The translations under genes and the position numbers were made by a program. Shown here one piece after another: positions 1 through 7,189 of a stretch of 64,000 nucleotides of DNA. Within the stretch, counting starts at the first letter, position 1, and every line of letters begins with the position of its first letter. The stretch covers positions 124,001 to 188,000 of the forward strand of contig NZ_CALTVH010000001.1 in the NCBI RefSeq assembly GCF_943913045.1, read 5' to 3'. The notes under the pieces were generated by a model. That model did no database searches. It was not told the origin of the DNA and saw only the letters and a program-made list of their open reading frames with translations. This stretch comes from an uncultured Ezakiella sp. GTDB taxonomy: Bacteria > Bacillota > Clostridia > Tissierellales > Peptoniphilaceae.

Positions 1-590
1 CTGATAAAGTTGTTTTAGGTGGACAAACAATGAATCCAAGTGTTGAGGATTTTATCAAAGCCGTTGATAGTTTAAATGCAGATAATATATTTATATTGCC
101 TAATAACTCCAATATAATTTTAACTGCAGAAAATGTTTGTGATGTATCTGATAAAAACATTATTGTCATACCGACAAGGACAATTCCACAAGGTATACAA
201 GCACTTATTAATTATGATGACAGCCTAGATTTAAATACTGTAACTGAAGAAATGACGAAGTCATTGGAAGAAGTTAAAAGTGGAGCAATAACTTATGCTG
301 TAAGGGATACAGTTATTGATGGAAGAGATATCAAAAAAGGTGATTATATGGCTATAATAGAAAAGGATATTGTGGCTAGTGATAGTGATAGATATGACGT
401 TTTAAAGCAAGCAATTGACTCAGTTGTTGATGAAGATACATCTATAGTAACTTTATTTGCAGGAGAAGAAATTGATGATGCGACTTTAGAAGAAGATGTT
501 GCGAATCTTTCAGAGGCTTATCCTGATTTAGATATTGAATCTGCAAGGGGAGACCAACCAGTATATTATTATTTGTTGAGTATTGAATAA
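1..590 (+). CDS. fakA: FakA-type DAK2-domain protein, C-terminal part (cut by window start)
   Basis: The reading frame is open from base 3, and the codons before the first ATG at 30 continue the same protein (DKVVLGGQTMNPS), so this is the 3' part of a longer gene. The motif GGQTMNPSVEDF and the following LPNNSNI segment are typical of the C-terminal half of YloV/FakA proteins. In that family the ATP-binding DAK2 domain phosphorylates fatty acids held by a FakB (DegV) partner, and the C-terminal region seen here serves partner interaction. About 195 residues are visible. The gene is followed by recG with a one-base TAATG overlap, the usual clostridial neighbourhood. The N-terminal kinase domain is outside the window, so the function rests on family resemblance of this part only. 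Confidence 0.85.
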   Translation, partial: DKVVLGGQTMNPSVEDFIKAVDSLNADNIFILPNNSNIILTAENVCDVSDKNIIVIPTRTIPQGIQALINYDDSLDLNTVTEEMTKSLEEVKSGAITYAVRDTVIDGRDIKKGDYMAIIEKDIVASDSDRYDVLKQAIDSVVDEDTSIVTLFAGEEIDDATLEEDVANLSEAYPDLDIESARGDQPVYYYLLSIE

Positions 591-2605
591 TGAGCTTTGG
601 GAGCATAAAGGGACTTGGGCCTAAACGTATTAAGTTACTTGAGAAATTGAATATTAATAACTTAAATGACCTTGTCTTTTATGTTCCTAATTATTATGAG
701 GACAGAAAAACTGTACTTAATTTGGATCAAGTAAGAGACGGCGAAAACGCTCTGATTCATGTAAAAATAACACGAAGAGAGCCAATCAAACGTATCAACA
801 ATAAAATGACTATTGTAAATTTTGTTGGAAGTGATGGTTATAAAGTTATTAATATTTCTTTTTTTAACCAATACTGGGCTAAAAATAATTTTAAAATTGG
901 AGAATGGTATTATCTGTATGGAAGGATAAAAACTTTTAAATCAGAAATTACGATGAGTTCTCCAATTTTTTCTTCAAAAATTGATGAGAATATCGGATCT
1001 ATTGTACCAGTATATCCGCTTACCAAAGATCTAACCAACAAGGTTTTAAGATCATATATTTCTCAAGCCTTAGATCAGTGGCGAGAGTTTGAGCTCATTC
1101 CTAAATCACTTAGGGATACTCACAATATTCCACCAATGAAAACATTACTTAAAATGATTCATTTTCCAGAATCGATGGATGAAGCTAACAAGGCACTGTC
1201 ATTGATGGCTTATGTTGAAGCTTTTTCAATTTTAATTTCAACATCAGATGGGAATAAATTATTTAAAAATACTCCTGGTATTAGTTTAAAAGATACTAAG
1301 GAGGAAAGAGACTTTTTAAGATTTTTACCTTTTAAACTTACGGATGGTCAAAAATCTTGCCTTGTAGAAATTAAAGAAGATTTAGAATCAGGCGTTAAAA
1401 TGTCAAGATTACTTCAAGGCGATGTTGGAAGTGGTAAGACAGTTGTGGCTCAATATGCAATTGTAAAGACAGTAGCGTCTGGTTATCAAGCTGCATTTAT
1501 GGCTCCAACAGCAATTCTTGCTGAGCAAAATTATGTAAAATTAAAATCTTTAACTGAAAGATTTGGATTTAATGTAGTCCTTCTAACATCAAAGATAAAG
1601 AAGTCAGAGAGAGAAGAAATATTATCAGAACTTGAAGCAGGAAATATAGATGTTATTGTTGGGACACACTCTTTGCTTAATGATGATGTGAAATTTAAAA
1701 ATATTGGATTTGTTGCTATTGACGAACAACATCGTTTTGGTGTTATGCAAAGAAGAACCTTGGCAGAGAAGACTGCAGGTATAAATTTACTTTTAATGAG
1801 TGCAACTCCTATCCCTAGAAGCCTTGCTCTTATTTTGTATGGCGAGATGGAGATTAGTGAAATACGAACCATGCCTGAGGGTAGACAGAAAATAGAAACA
1901 TACGCTTTAAATGAAAGCCAAATACCCTCTGTTTATGAATTTGTATTAAATGAAATAAAAAAAGGTAGACAGGCATATTTTGTTTGTCCACTTATAGAAG
2001 AAAGTGAGAAATCAAATTTGAAATCAGCAGAAGATTTATATGCTGAACTTAAAGAAATTTTTCTAAATTATAAAGTTGACCTAGTTACAGGTAGAACCAA
2101 AAATGACGATAAAGATGAAATTATGTCTGACTTCTATCAAGGAAAGATAAATATATTGGTCTCAACAACGGTAATTGAAGTTGGAATTGATGTGCCCAAC
2201 GCAACTTGCATGGTAATTATGAATGCTGAGAGATTTGGCTTATCACAACTCCATCAATTAAGGGGAAGAGTTGGAAGAGGCCAGCATAAGTCTTACTGTT
2301 TATTAATTAACACTTCTAAATCTGAGGAGTCTTTTGCAAGAATTAAAACCATGGAGAGAACTGATGATGGTTTTGAAATTGCGAAAGAAGATTTACGCCT
2401 AAGAGGACCTGGGGAATTTTTAGGATTAAGGCAACACGGCAGACAAAAATTAAAGTTCTTAGATTTTGAAATAGATATGGATCTTATTTTAATTGCAAAA
2501 AGAGACTATGAAAAATATGCAAAGTCAAAAGATGATATAGAATGGCAACAAATATTAGCAAACAACAAAGAATTTATTGGCGATTATGCCCAGGAGATTA
2601 GCTAG
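590..2605 (+). CDS. recG: ATP-dependent DNA helicase RecG
   Basis: RecG is a superfamily 2 double-stranded DNA translocase that remodels stalled replication forks and branched recombination intermediates. The 671-residue protein has the family length. It begins with a helix-hairpin-like GLGPKRIKLLEKL and an OB-fold wedge domain (about residues 60-150). Helicase motifs follow: Walker A GDVGSGKT near residue 280, a DEQH box (AIDEQHRFG) near 383, SATPIPR near 405, and the C-terminal motifs TTVIEVGIDVPNA and QLRGRVGRG. The ATG overlaps the fakA stop by one base, and the stop overlaps the GTG of rsmD by one base, so all three are probably translationally coupled. Confidence 0.97.
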   Translation: MSFGSIKGLGPKRIKLLEKLNINNLNDLVFYVPNYYEDRKTVLNLDQVRDGENALIHVKITRREPIKRINNKMTIVNFVGSDGYKVINISFFNQYWAKNNFKIGEWYYLYGRIKTFKSEITMSSPIFSSKIDENIGSIVPVYPLTKDLTNKVLRSYISQALDQWREFELIPKSLRDTHNIPPMKTLLKMIHFPESMDEANKALSLMAYVEAFSILISTSDGNKLFKNTPGISLKDTKEERDFLRFLPFKLTDGQKSCLVEIKEDLESGVKMSRLLQGDVGSGKTVVAQYAIVKTVASGYQAAFMAPTAILAEQNYVKLKSLTERFGFNVVLLTSKIKKSEREEILSELEAGNIDVIVGTHSLLNDDVKFKNIGFVAIDEQHRFGVMQRRTLAEKTAGINLLLMSATPIPRSLALILYGEMEISEIRTMPEGRQKIETYALNESQIPSVYEFVLNEIKKGRQAYFVCPLIEESEKSNLKSAEDLYAELKEIFLNYKVDLVTGRTKNDDKDEIMSDFYQGKINILVSTTVIEVGIDVPNATCMVIMNAERFGLSQLHQLRGRVGRGQHKSYCLLINTSKSEESFARIKTMERTDDGFEIAKEDLRLRGPGEFLGLRQHGRQKLKFLDFEIDMDLILIAKRDYEKYAKSKDDIEWQQILANNKEFIGDYAQEIS

Positions 2606-3165
2606 TGAGGGTAATAAGTGGTAAACACAGGGGGGCAAAGCTAAGCGCCCCAAAAGGTCTAACAACAAGACCAACGGATGATATGTTAAAAGAAAATATA
2701 TTTAATCTTATAGGGCCAATAAAAAATCAGTCCAGTGTATTGGATATATTTGCAGGCAGTGGACAAATTGGTATTGAGTTTTTAAGCAGGGGATCTTCTA
2801 AAGTGGTATTTATAGATAAGAATTTTAAGGCTATTGAGTCCATAAATGCGAATCTTGAAAAGATAAAAAGAGGTGATCAAAAAGTATTTAAAACAGACGC
2901 ATTAAGATATATAAAATCTTACCATGGTGCAGCTTTTGATTATGTATATATTGATCCCCCGTATGATGATAAAAAATTATTGTTTGATGTATTGGAATTT
3001 TTAAATAAATCTGATATAATAGGTAATAATACTAAAATTATTATAGAAACGGTAGAGGACTTAAATGAATCATTTGAAAATTATTTTGTTCTTAAGTCAC
3101 GCAAATATGGTAAGAGAAAGGTAATAATTCTAGAGGTAGAAAATGAGGGCAGTTTATCCGGGTAG
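2605..3165 (+). CDS. rsmD: 16S rRNA (guanine(966)-N2)-methyltransferase RsmD
   Basis: This is a 186-residue SAM-dependent methyltransferase. The start MRVISGKHRGAKL, the glycine-rich SAM loop DIFAGSGQIGIE (about residues 46-57) and the catalytic motif DPPY (YIDPPYDD) identify RsmD, which methylates N2 of G966 of 16S rRNA in the small subunit. The start is a GTG that shares one base with the recG stop. The gene overlaps coaD by 23 bases, and rsmD-coaD is a conserved pair across Firmicutes. Confidence 0.95.
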   Translation: MRVISGKHRGAKLSAPKGLTTRPTDDMLKENIFNLIGPIKNQSSVLDIFAGSGQIGIEFLSRGSSKVVFIDKNFKAIESINANLEKIKRGDQKVFKTDALRYIKSYHGAAFDYVYIDPPYDDKKLLFDVLEFLNKSDIIGNNTKIIIETVEDLNESFENYFVLKSRKYGKRKVIILEVENEGSLSG

Positions 3166-3625
3166 TTTTGATCCAATTACAAACGGTCACCTTGATATCA
3201 TTTTTAGAGGTGCAAAGCTTTTTGATGAGCTAAGGGTTGCGGTTTTAAATAATGTATCAAAAAAATCTCTTTTTAGTTCAGAAGAAAGAATTGAAATGAT
3301 CAAAGAAAATATAAAAGAATACGATAACATTATTGTCGAACCATTTGATGGACTCTTAATTAATTATGCAAAAGAGGTTAATGCTGATGTGATTATCAGA
3401 GGCCTAAGGGCTGTAAGTGATTATGAGTATGAACTCCAAATGGCTTTAGCTAATAAAAAGCTCTATGATGATATAGAAACAATCTTCCTGGTATCCAATA
3501 GCAAGTATTCATACTTAAGCTCAAGTCTTGTAAAAGAAATTGCACATTTCGATGGCAATCTTCAAGATTTTGTGCCAGTCAATGTAAATATAAAACTTAA
3601 AGATAAATTCTCAAAGGAGGTATAA
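3143..3625 (+). CDS. coaD: Phosphopantetheine adenylyltransferase CoaD
   Basis: CoaD catalyses the penultimate step of coenzyme A synthesis, adenylating 4'-phosphopantetheine to dephospho-CoA. The 160-residue protein has the full family length. It has the nucleotidyltransferase signature GSFDPITNGHLD at the N-terminus and the second conserved block IIRGLRAVSDYEYELQMA with the substrate-binding Arg residues. The KxSxS-like switch region is represented by SKYSYLSSSLVKE. The start codon lies inside the end of rsmD, and the end of the gene carries the AAAGGAGG ribosome site for the next gene. Confidence 0.96.
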   Translation: MRAVYPGSFDPITNGHLDIIFRGAKLFDELRVAVLNNVSKKSLFSSEERIEMIKENIKEYDNIIVEPFDGLLINYAKEVNADVIIRGLRAVSDYEYELQMALANKKLYDDIETIFLVSNSKYSYLSSSLVKEIAHFDGNLQDFVPVNVNIKLKDKFSKEV

Positions 3626-3626
3626 A

Positions 3627-4094
3627 ATGGACGTAATTGAAATTATCAATGAAATTGAAGATGTAGTTGAAGGTGCAAAGACAGCATTTTTAAGCAATAA
3701 AGTTGCTGTAGACAAAGAAGAAATTTTAGAATTAATAAGTGAGCTAAGATTAAAATTACCTGATGAAATTAAACAAGCAACTTGGATTAAAGAAGAAAGA
3801 GAAAGAATTTTAAACGAAGCTAGACTTGATGGAGAAAAGGTTATTAATGACGCTAAAGTTGAATTAAGTAAACTTTTAAGTGAAGATAGTGTTATGGTTG
3901 AAGCAAAGAGCCAAGCACAAAAATTAATGACAGAAACAAAAGATAAGTCAAAACAAATGACTCTTGGTAGTATCAACTACTCAGACAAATTGTTATTAGA
4001 AACTCAAGAAGAGCTTAAGAAAGTTATCGAAACCTTAAATGACAATAGACGTCAACTAGCTCAAATGAGCAATAGCATTAAAACAGAAGAATAA
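3627..4094 (+). CDS. Coiled-coil protein encoded after coaD, function unknown
   Basis: This 155-residue soluble, highly charged protein is predicted to be almost entirely alpha-helical, with heptad-like stretches around residues 25-75 and 110-145. Proteins of this kind are found directly after coaD in many Clostridia, often labelled 'ATPase' or V-type ATP synthase subunit E/H-like. I see no nucleotide-binding motif, so that label only reflects coiled-coil similarity to ATPase stalk subunits or DivIVA-like proteins. A strong AAAGGAGG site lies 7 bases before the ATG. The 3' end of the gene is unusual: its last codons form the left arm of a terminator-like hairpin, and the stop is only 14 bases before the tmRNA 5' end. 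Confidence 0.7.
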   Translation: MDVIEIINEIEDVVEGAKTAFLSNKVAVDKEEILELISELRLKLPDEIKQATWIKEERERILNEARLDGEKVINDAKVELSKLLSEDSVMVEAKSQAQKLMTETKDKSKQMTLGSINYSDKLLLETQEELKKVIETLNDNRRQLAQMSNSIKTEE

Positions 4095-4107
4095 TTTCTG
4101 TTTTATT
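4080..4107 (+). terminator. Terminator-like hairpin overlapping the end of the coiled-coil gene
   Basis: Arms AAAACAGAA (4080-4088) and TTCTGTTTT (4096-4104) pair perfectly around a 7-base loop, and the right arm runs into a T-rich tail. The stem contains the last codons and stop of the upstream gene and ends just before ssrA. It may cause partial termination or serve as a processing barrier for an ssrA precursor. Confidence 0.55.
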
Positions 4108-4108
4108 T

Positions 4109-4469
4109 GGGGATGACTTGGCTTCGACGGGGATCTTGTTCTAAGGAAAAGCGAGTCGTAGTTCGCGAAACTACGTTAAAAAAGAGCACTTAAATTTAAA
4201 TGCAGACAACAATAGAAGTTTTGCACTAGCTGCTTAGTTTAATTGCAGCGAATCTCACTCTCTATCTCTCGTACGAGTTCTGAGATCTTAATTAACACGA
4301 GTTGAATTAATATTGCATTGCTTTTGGCATATTAATTTATTATAAAAGCTATATTCTTAAATATTTTGTGGATTTATATTGAGAAAAGAACTTTTAAAAT
4401 TCTCTGCACTCGGAGAAGTTCTTTAGAAGGGGTTTTCGGACGCGAGTTCGATTCTCGCCATCTCCACCA
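4109..4469 (+). ncRNA. ssrA: Transfer-messenger RNA (tmRNA)
   Basis: tmRNA rescues ribosomes stalled on broken mRNAs and adds a degradation tag to the nascent peptide. The 5' end GGGGATGACTTGGCTTCGAC and the 3' end GAGTTCGATTCTCGCC-ATCTCC-ACCA form the tRNA-like domain, with GGGGAU pairing to AUCUCC. The T-arm is intact and the CCA is encoded (4467-4469). The resume codon is GCA at 4202. The encoded tag reads ADNNRSFALAA and ends at TAG 4235-4237; the terminal LAA is the ClpX recognition end. The RNA is one-piece, about 361 nt. A terminator follows directly. The minus-strand open frame at 4374-4574 is a shadow of this RNA. Confidence 0.97.
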
Positions 4470-4478
4470 GAAAGATAT

Positions 4479-4505
4479 GGAAGTGTCTAGAGCACTTCCT
4501 TTTTT
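4479..4505 (+). terminator. Rho-independent terminator of ssrA
   Basis: GGAAGTG (4479-4485) pairs with CACTTCC (4493-4499) around a 7-base loop and is followed by six T residues. Confidence 0.9.
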
Positions 4506-4594
4506 GTTTGCAGACTTAGAATATAACTTCTCATAGTAATTTTCATATAATGTTTTTATATATTGTATGTACAAGATTATTAAAAGAAAAATAA

Positions 4595-4619
4595 AATGGC
4601 TAGAGTTATTCTAGCCATT
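4595..4619 (-). terminator. Terminator of the minus-strand regulator/membrane pair
   Basis: AATGGCTAGA (4595-4604) and TCTAGCCATT (4610-4619) form a perfect 10-bp stem with a 5-base loop. On the minus strand the stem is followed by a T-rich run (complement of 4581-4596), and it lies 13 bases beyond the stop of the XRE gene. Confidence 0.85.
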
Positions 4620-4631
4620 AAAATTATAATT

Positions 4632-4844
4632 TTATTTTTCTTTATATACCAATAAATCACCTGGTTGACAGTCTAGAGCTTCACATAGCTTAGCAAGTGT
4701 TGAAACCTTGATTGCCTTAGCCTTTCCATTTTTTAGTATTGATACATTTGACATTGTAATACCAATTTTATTTGATAATTCAGTCACAGACATTTTTCTT
4801 TTTGCTAACATAACATCAATATTGAAAATTATTTCTCCCTCCAT
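4632..4844 (-). CDS. Small XRE/Cro-type helix-turn-helix regulator (YozG-like)
   Basis: This 70-residue protein consists of one HTH domain: MSVTELSNKIGITMSNVSIL forms the two DNA-contacting helices, followed by a hydrophobic tail with CQPGDLLVY. It resembles the YozG group of minimal Cro/CI repressors. It is encoded just downstream of a DUF2975-like membrane protein, and that pairing is widespread in Firmicutes. A GGAGGG site precedes the ATG. The pair probably forms a regulatory module in which the membrane protein influences the regulator, but the target genes are not visible from the sequence. Confidence 0.85.
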   Translation of the reverse strand: MEGEIIFNIDVMLAKRKMSVTELSNKIGITMSNVSILKNGKAKAIKVSTLAKLCEALDCQPGDLLVYKEK

Positions 4845-4853
4845 AAGTCCTCC

Positions 4854-5333
4854 CTAAATAGTTAAATCGTTTTCACTCTGTAAGTCAGCAGATTTACTTA
4901 CAAAGCATGAAAGAATTGAAAAGATAACATACAAGCTTAGGCCAAAAAAGGATATCAAAATTGATAGTATAAGGACAGATGGATGATTCATATTGAGCAA
5001 AAGCATCACGATATTTCCAAGGAAAAAGAATACAGAATCTATAAAGGCTAGCCTTGAAATATACTTTAAATATTTAGAGTTTTCTTCGATAAAAGCTAAG
5101 TCATAGGAAATATTTTTTGATATTTTTGATGAATAAAATAATCCTAATAATACAGGTATGCTAGTAAGGCTTAAAAATATAAGCCAGGGTAGGTACCAGT
5201 TAGATAGCTCAGGATTTGCCTCTACGATTGTTTTACCAATCAATGGTATTATAAAAATGTAGACTATTAGTCCTAAAACAAATAAGCCCGTTAATATAAA
5301 TTTTAAAAGTTTTGATAGTTTTTTTATTTCCAC
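4854..5333 (-). CDS. DUF2975-like four-helix membrane protein
   Basis: This 159-residue integral membrane protein has four hydrophobic segments, at about residues 11-33, 47-68, 90-112 and 119-142. The layout (TM1-TM2, a short polar stretch with SYDLAFIEENSKYLKYI, then TM3-TM4) matches the DUF2975 family. It lies nine bases upstream of the XRE regulator in the same transcription unit, behind a near-consensus promoter. The biochemical role of the family is not established. I infer a sensor or anti-regulator role only from the conserved pairing. Confidence 0.75.
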   Translation of the reverse strand: MEIKKLSKLLKFILTGLFVLGLIVYIFIIPLIGKTIVEANPELSNWYLPWLIFLSLTSIPVLLGLFYSSKISKNISYDLAFIEENSKYLKYISRLAFIDSVFFFLGNIVMLLLNMNHPSVLILSILISFFGLSLYVIFSILSCFVSKSADLQSENDLTI

Positions 5334-5355
5334 AATAACCTCCTTGTTTTAGATA

Positions 5356-5384
5356 ATTATACTCCAATATTTATTGTAAGTCAA
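5356..5384 (-). promoter_or_regulatory. Sigma-A promoter for the DUF2975/XRE pair
   Basis: On the minus strand TTGACT (complement of 5379-5384) and TATAAT (complement of 5356-5361) are separated by exactly 17 bases. The -10 box lies 23 bases before the DUF2975-like start codon. Confidence 0.85.
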
Positions 5385-5473
5385 TAAATATATACTCTAA
5401 ATCAATAATAATATTTTGAAATAAATCTATCTTGTGAATTAACTTTTATATAATAAGTTTTTGATATAAGAAA

Positions 5474-5538
5474 ATAATTATGAGGAATTTTGCATGCGAA
5501 TACAAATCGAAAATTTATTGCAATTTATTCATAATTAT
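5474..5538. repeat. 10-bp inverted repeat in front of the comEA-like/sel operon
   Basis: ATAATTATGA (5474-5483) is repeated in inverted form as TCATAATTAT (5529-5538). The right arm sits inside the spacer of the promoter at 5518-5546, so this could be a bipartite operator. No matching regulator is identifiable. Confidence 0.5.
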
Positions 5539-5546
5539 GCTATTAT
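5518..5546 (+). promoter_or_regulatory. Promoter for the comEA-like/selD/selA/selB operon
   Basis: TTGCAA (5518-5523) and TATTAT (5541-5546) are separated by 17 bases. An AGGAGG ribosome site follows at 5553-5558, with the ATG at 5566. Confidence 0.7.
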
Positions 5547-5565
5547 AAAGTTAGGAGGATAGAGG

Positions 5566-6141
5566 ATGAAGAGGTTATTTATTTTATTAATATGTTTTCT
5601 TTTTATTTCTTGTTCTAATCAAGAAGATCTAAGTGAATATGATTTAAAACTTAATCTAAATGATAATAAATCTGTTGATTTTCTATCCGATAATGACAAT
5701 TCTAAAATATTTGTTCATATCACTGGAGAAGTTTTAAGGAGCGGTGTATATGAAATGGACCCTGGTTCAAGGGTTATAGATCTTGTTGAGGAAGCGGGTG
5801 GATTTACCGTTGATGCCAATCAAGAGGCAGTAAATTTAGCCGAGAAGCTAAGGGATGGTAGTAAAATTTACATTCCAAACAAGGATGAGAAGGTGAATAT
5901 AAATAACTTTTCATCAGCTTCTTCAGATAATGAAATTATTGTAGATTTAAATACTGCGAATAAAGAGGAACTAATGAAACTGCCATCAGTTGGAGATAAA
6001 ACGGCTGATTCTATTATTAAGTACAGAGAAGATAATGAATTTAATGATTTTAATGACCTTTTAAAAGTTCCAGGAATAGGAAAAAAGAAACTAGAATCTT
6101 TTAAAGGGATGATCTCAATAGGAGGAAATATTTATGAGTAA
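5566..6141 (+). CDS. ComEA-like lipoprotein with SLBB and helix-hairpin-helix domains
   Basis: This 191-residue exported protein starts with a hydrophobic signal ending in a lipobox (FISC, Cys16), so it should be lipid-anchored on the outer face of the membrane. An SLBB-type domain follows at about residues 48-105 (IFVHITGEVLRSGVY...). A ComEA-type double helix-hairpin-helix lies at about residues 125-188, with VDLNTANKEELMKLPSVG and VPGIGKKKLESF. In ComEA proteins the HhH part binds incoming double-stranded DNA during natural transformation. Bacillus ComEA has a TM anchor, so the lipobox is a variation. The end of the gene overlaps the selD start by 8 bases, which couples a DNA-receptor gene to selenium genes. 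A role in DNA uptake is inferred from domains. Confidence 0.85.
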   Translation: MKRLFILLICFLFISCSNQEDLSEYDLKLNLNDNKSVDFLSDNDNSKIFVHITGEVLRSGVYEMDPGSRVIDLVEEAGGFTVDANQEAVNLAEKLRDGSKIYIPNKDEKVNINNFSSASSDNEIIVDLNTANKEELMKLPSVGDKTADSIIKYREDNEFNDFNDLLKVPGIGKKKLESFKGMISIGGNIYE

Positions 6142-7177
6142 ATTTGATGTTAAACTAACTTCATATGCTAAAACTAGTGGATGAGCCGCTAAAGTCGGAC
6201 CCGACATTCTCGCTCAGGTTTTGAGCGGTATAAATAAAAATATGATAAATGACAATAGACTTGTTGTAGGTATTGAAACTTCAGATGATGCTGCTGTATA
6301 TGATTTGCAAAATGGGGAATATTTAATCACTACGCTTGATTTTTTCACACCAATAGTTGATGATCCATATTTGTTTGGTCAAATTGCTGCTGCAAACTCT
6401 TTAAGTGACGTTTATGCGATGGGCGGATATCCCAAGATGGCCATGAACATTGTTTGTTTTCCATCTTGTTTAGACCCAGAAATTTTAGCAGAAATTTTGC
6501 GTGGTGGTTATGACAAGATTATGGAAGCTAATTGCTTAGTTGTTGGTGGACATACAGTTCAAGATGATGAGCCAAAATATGGACTTAGTGTTAATGGATT
6601 TTGCAAAAAAGAAGAATTAATTACTAATAGTGGTGCAAAAGTTGGAGATATACTAATTATGACCAAACCAATTGGTGCGGGTATTATTAATACTGCTATC
6701 AAGGGTGGAATTGCTAGTCAGTCTGATATTGAAGAAGCTGTGAAGTCCATGAGCACCTTAAATGAATTTGGATTAAATGCTGTAAGAAAAGGCGGAGGAG
6801 CAAATGCTCTTACAGATATTACAGGTTTTGGTATAGGTGGACACCTTATAGAGATGATGGAGGGAGCAGATTTATCTTGCAATCTTTATGCTGATGATTT
6901 AAATGTTATGACTTCTGCCAGAACTTTTGCAAGCATGGGACTTGTTCCTAAGGGAGCTTACGATAATAAGAAGTATTTCTCAAATCGCTATGAATCTTTA
7001 TACACAGATACAACTGATGATTTGGTTTTTGATCCTGAGACAAGCGGTGGACTTTTAATTGCAACGGAAGAAAAGAACGTAAAAGAGATTTTGAAAGTTT
7101 TAAATGATTCACCATACAAGGGTTCAGTAATTGGTGAAGTAATACCAAAATCAGAAAAGAGGATTTATTTAAAATAA
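6134..7177 (+). CDS. selD: Selenide, water dikinase SelD, itself a selenoprotein (UGA at codon 17)
   Basis: SelD makes selenophosphate from selenide and ATP, the selenium donor for selenocysteine synthesis. The true start is the ATG at 6134, after the GGAGG at 6121-6125. The frame then reads KTSG-UGA-AAKVGPD, with the UGA at 6182-6184. Codon 17 is exactly where other SelD proteins carry the catalytic Cys or Sec. A SECIS hairpin follows. Full length is 347 residues including Sec17. Further family motifs are VGIETSDDAAVY, the TLDFFTP segment and GGHTVQDDEPKYGL. An automatic call starting at the TTG at 6221 would lose the active site. The ATG overlaps the comEA-like stop (ATGAGTAA), and selA follows 12 bases later. 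Confidence 0.95.
6182..6227 (+). promoter_or_regulatory. Bacterial SECIS element directing UGA to selenocysteine in selD
   Basis: After the UGA (6182-6184) the RNA can fold a 6-bp stem CGCTCA (6211-6216) with TGAGCG (6222-6227), closing a GGUUU loop. The G and U residues in the apical loop, about 32 nt after the UGA, match the position and loop type needed by SelB. A second small stem GTCG/CGAC (6194-6205) lies between. SelB is encoded downstream in the same operon. Confidence 0.85.
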
Positions 7178-7189
7178 AAGGAGAGTTTT

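Noticed and set aside
1531..1872. Long minus-strand open frames inside recG, selA, P-ATPase, pnp and others
   Set aside because: They lie fully inside strong genes, lack ribosome sites and show the low-complexity Ser/Leu/Ile composition of reverse-strand shadows in AT-rich DNA.
4374..4574. Minus-strand open frame with an SFWWRWRESNSRPKTP-like sequence
   Set aside because: It is the antisense of the tmRNA 3' end. This peptide pattern is a common false call across tRNA-like sequences.
6221..7177. selD starting at TTG 6221
   Set aside because: The frame upstream through the UGA encodes the conserved SelD N-terminus, and the ATG at 6134 has a ribosome site. The later start removes the active site.
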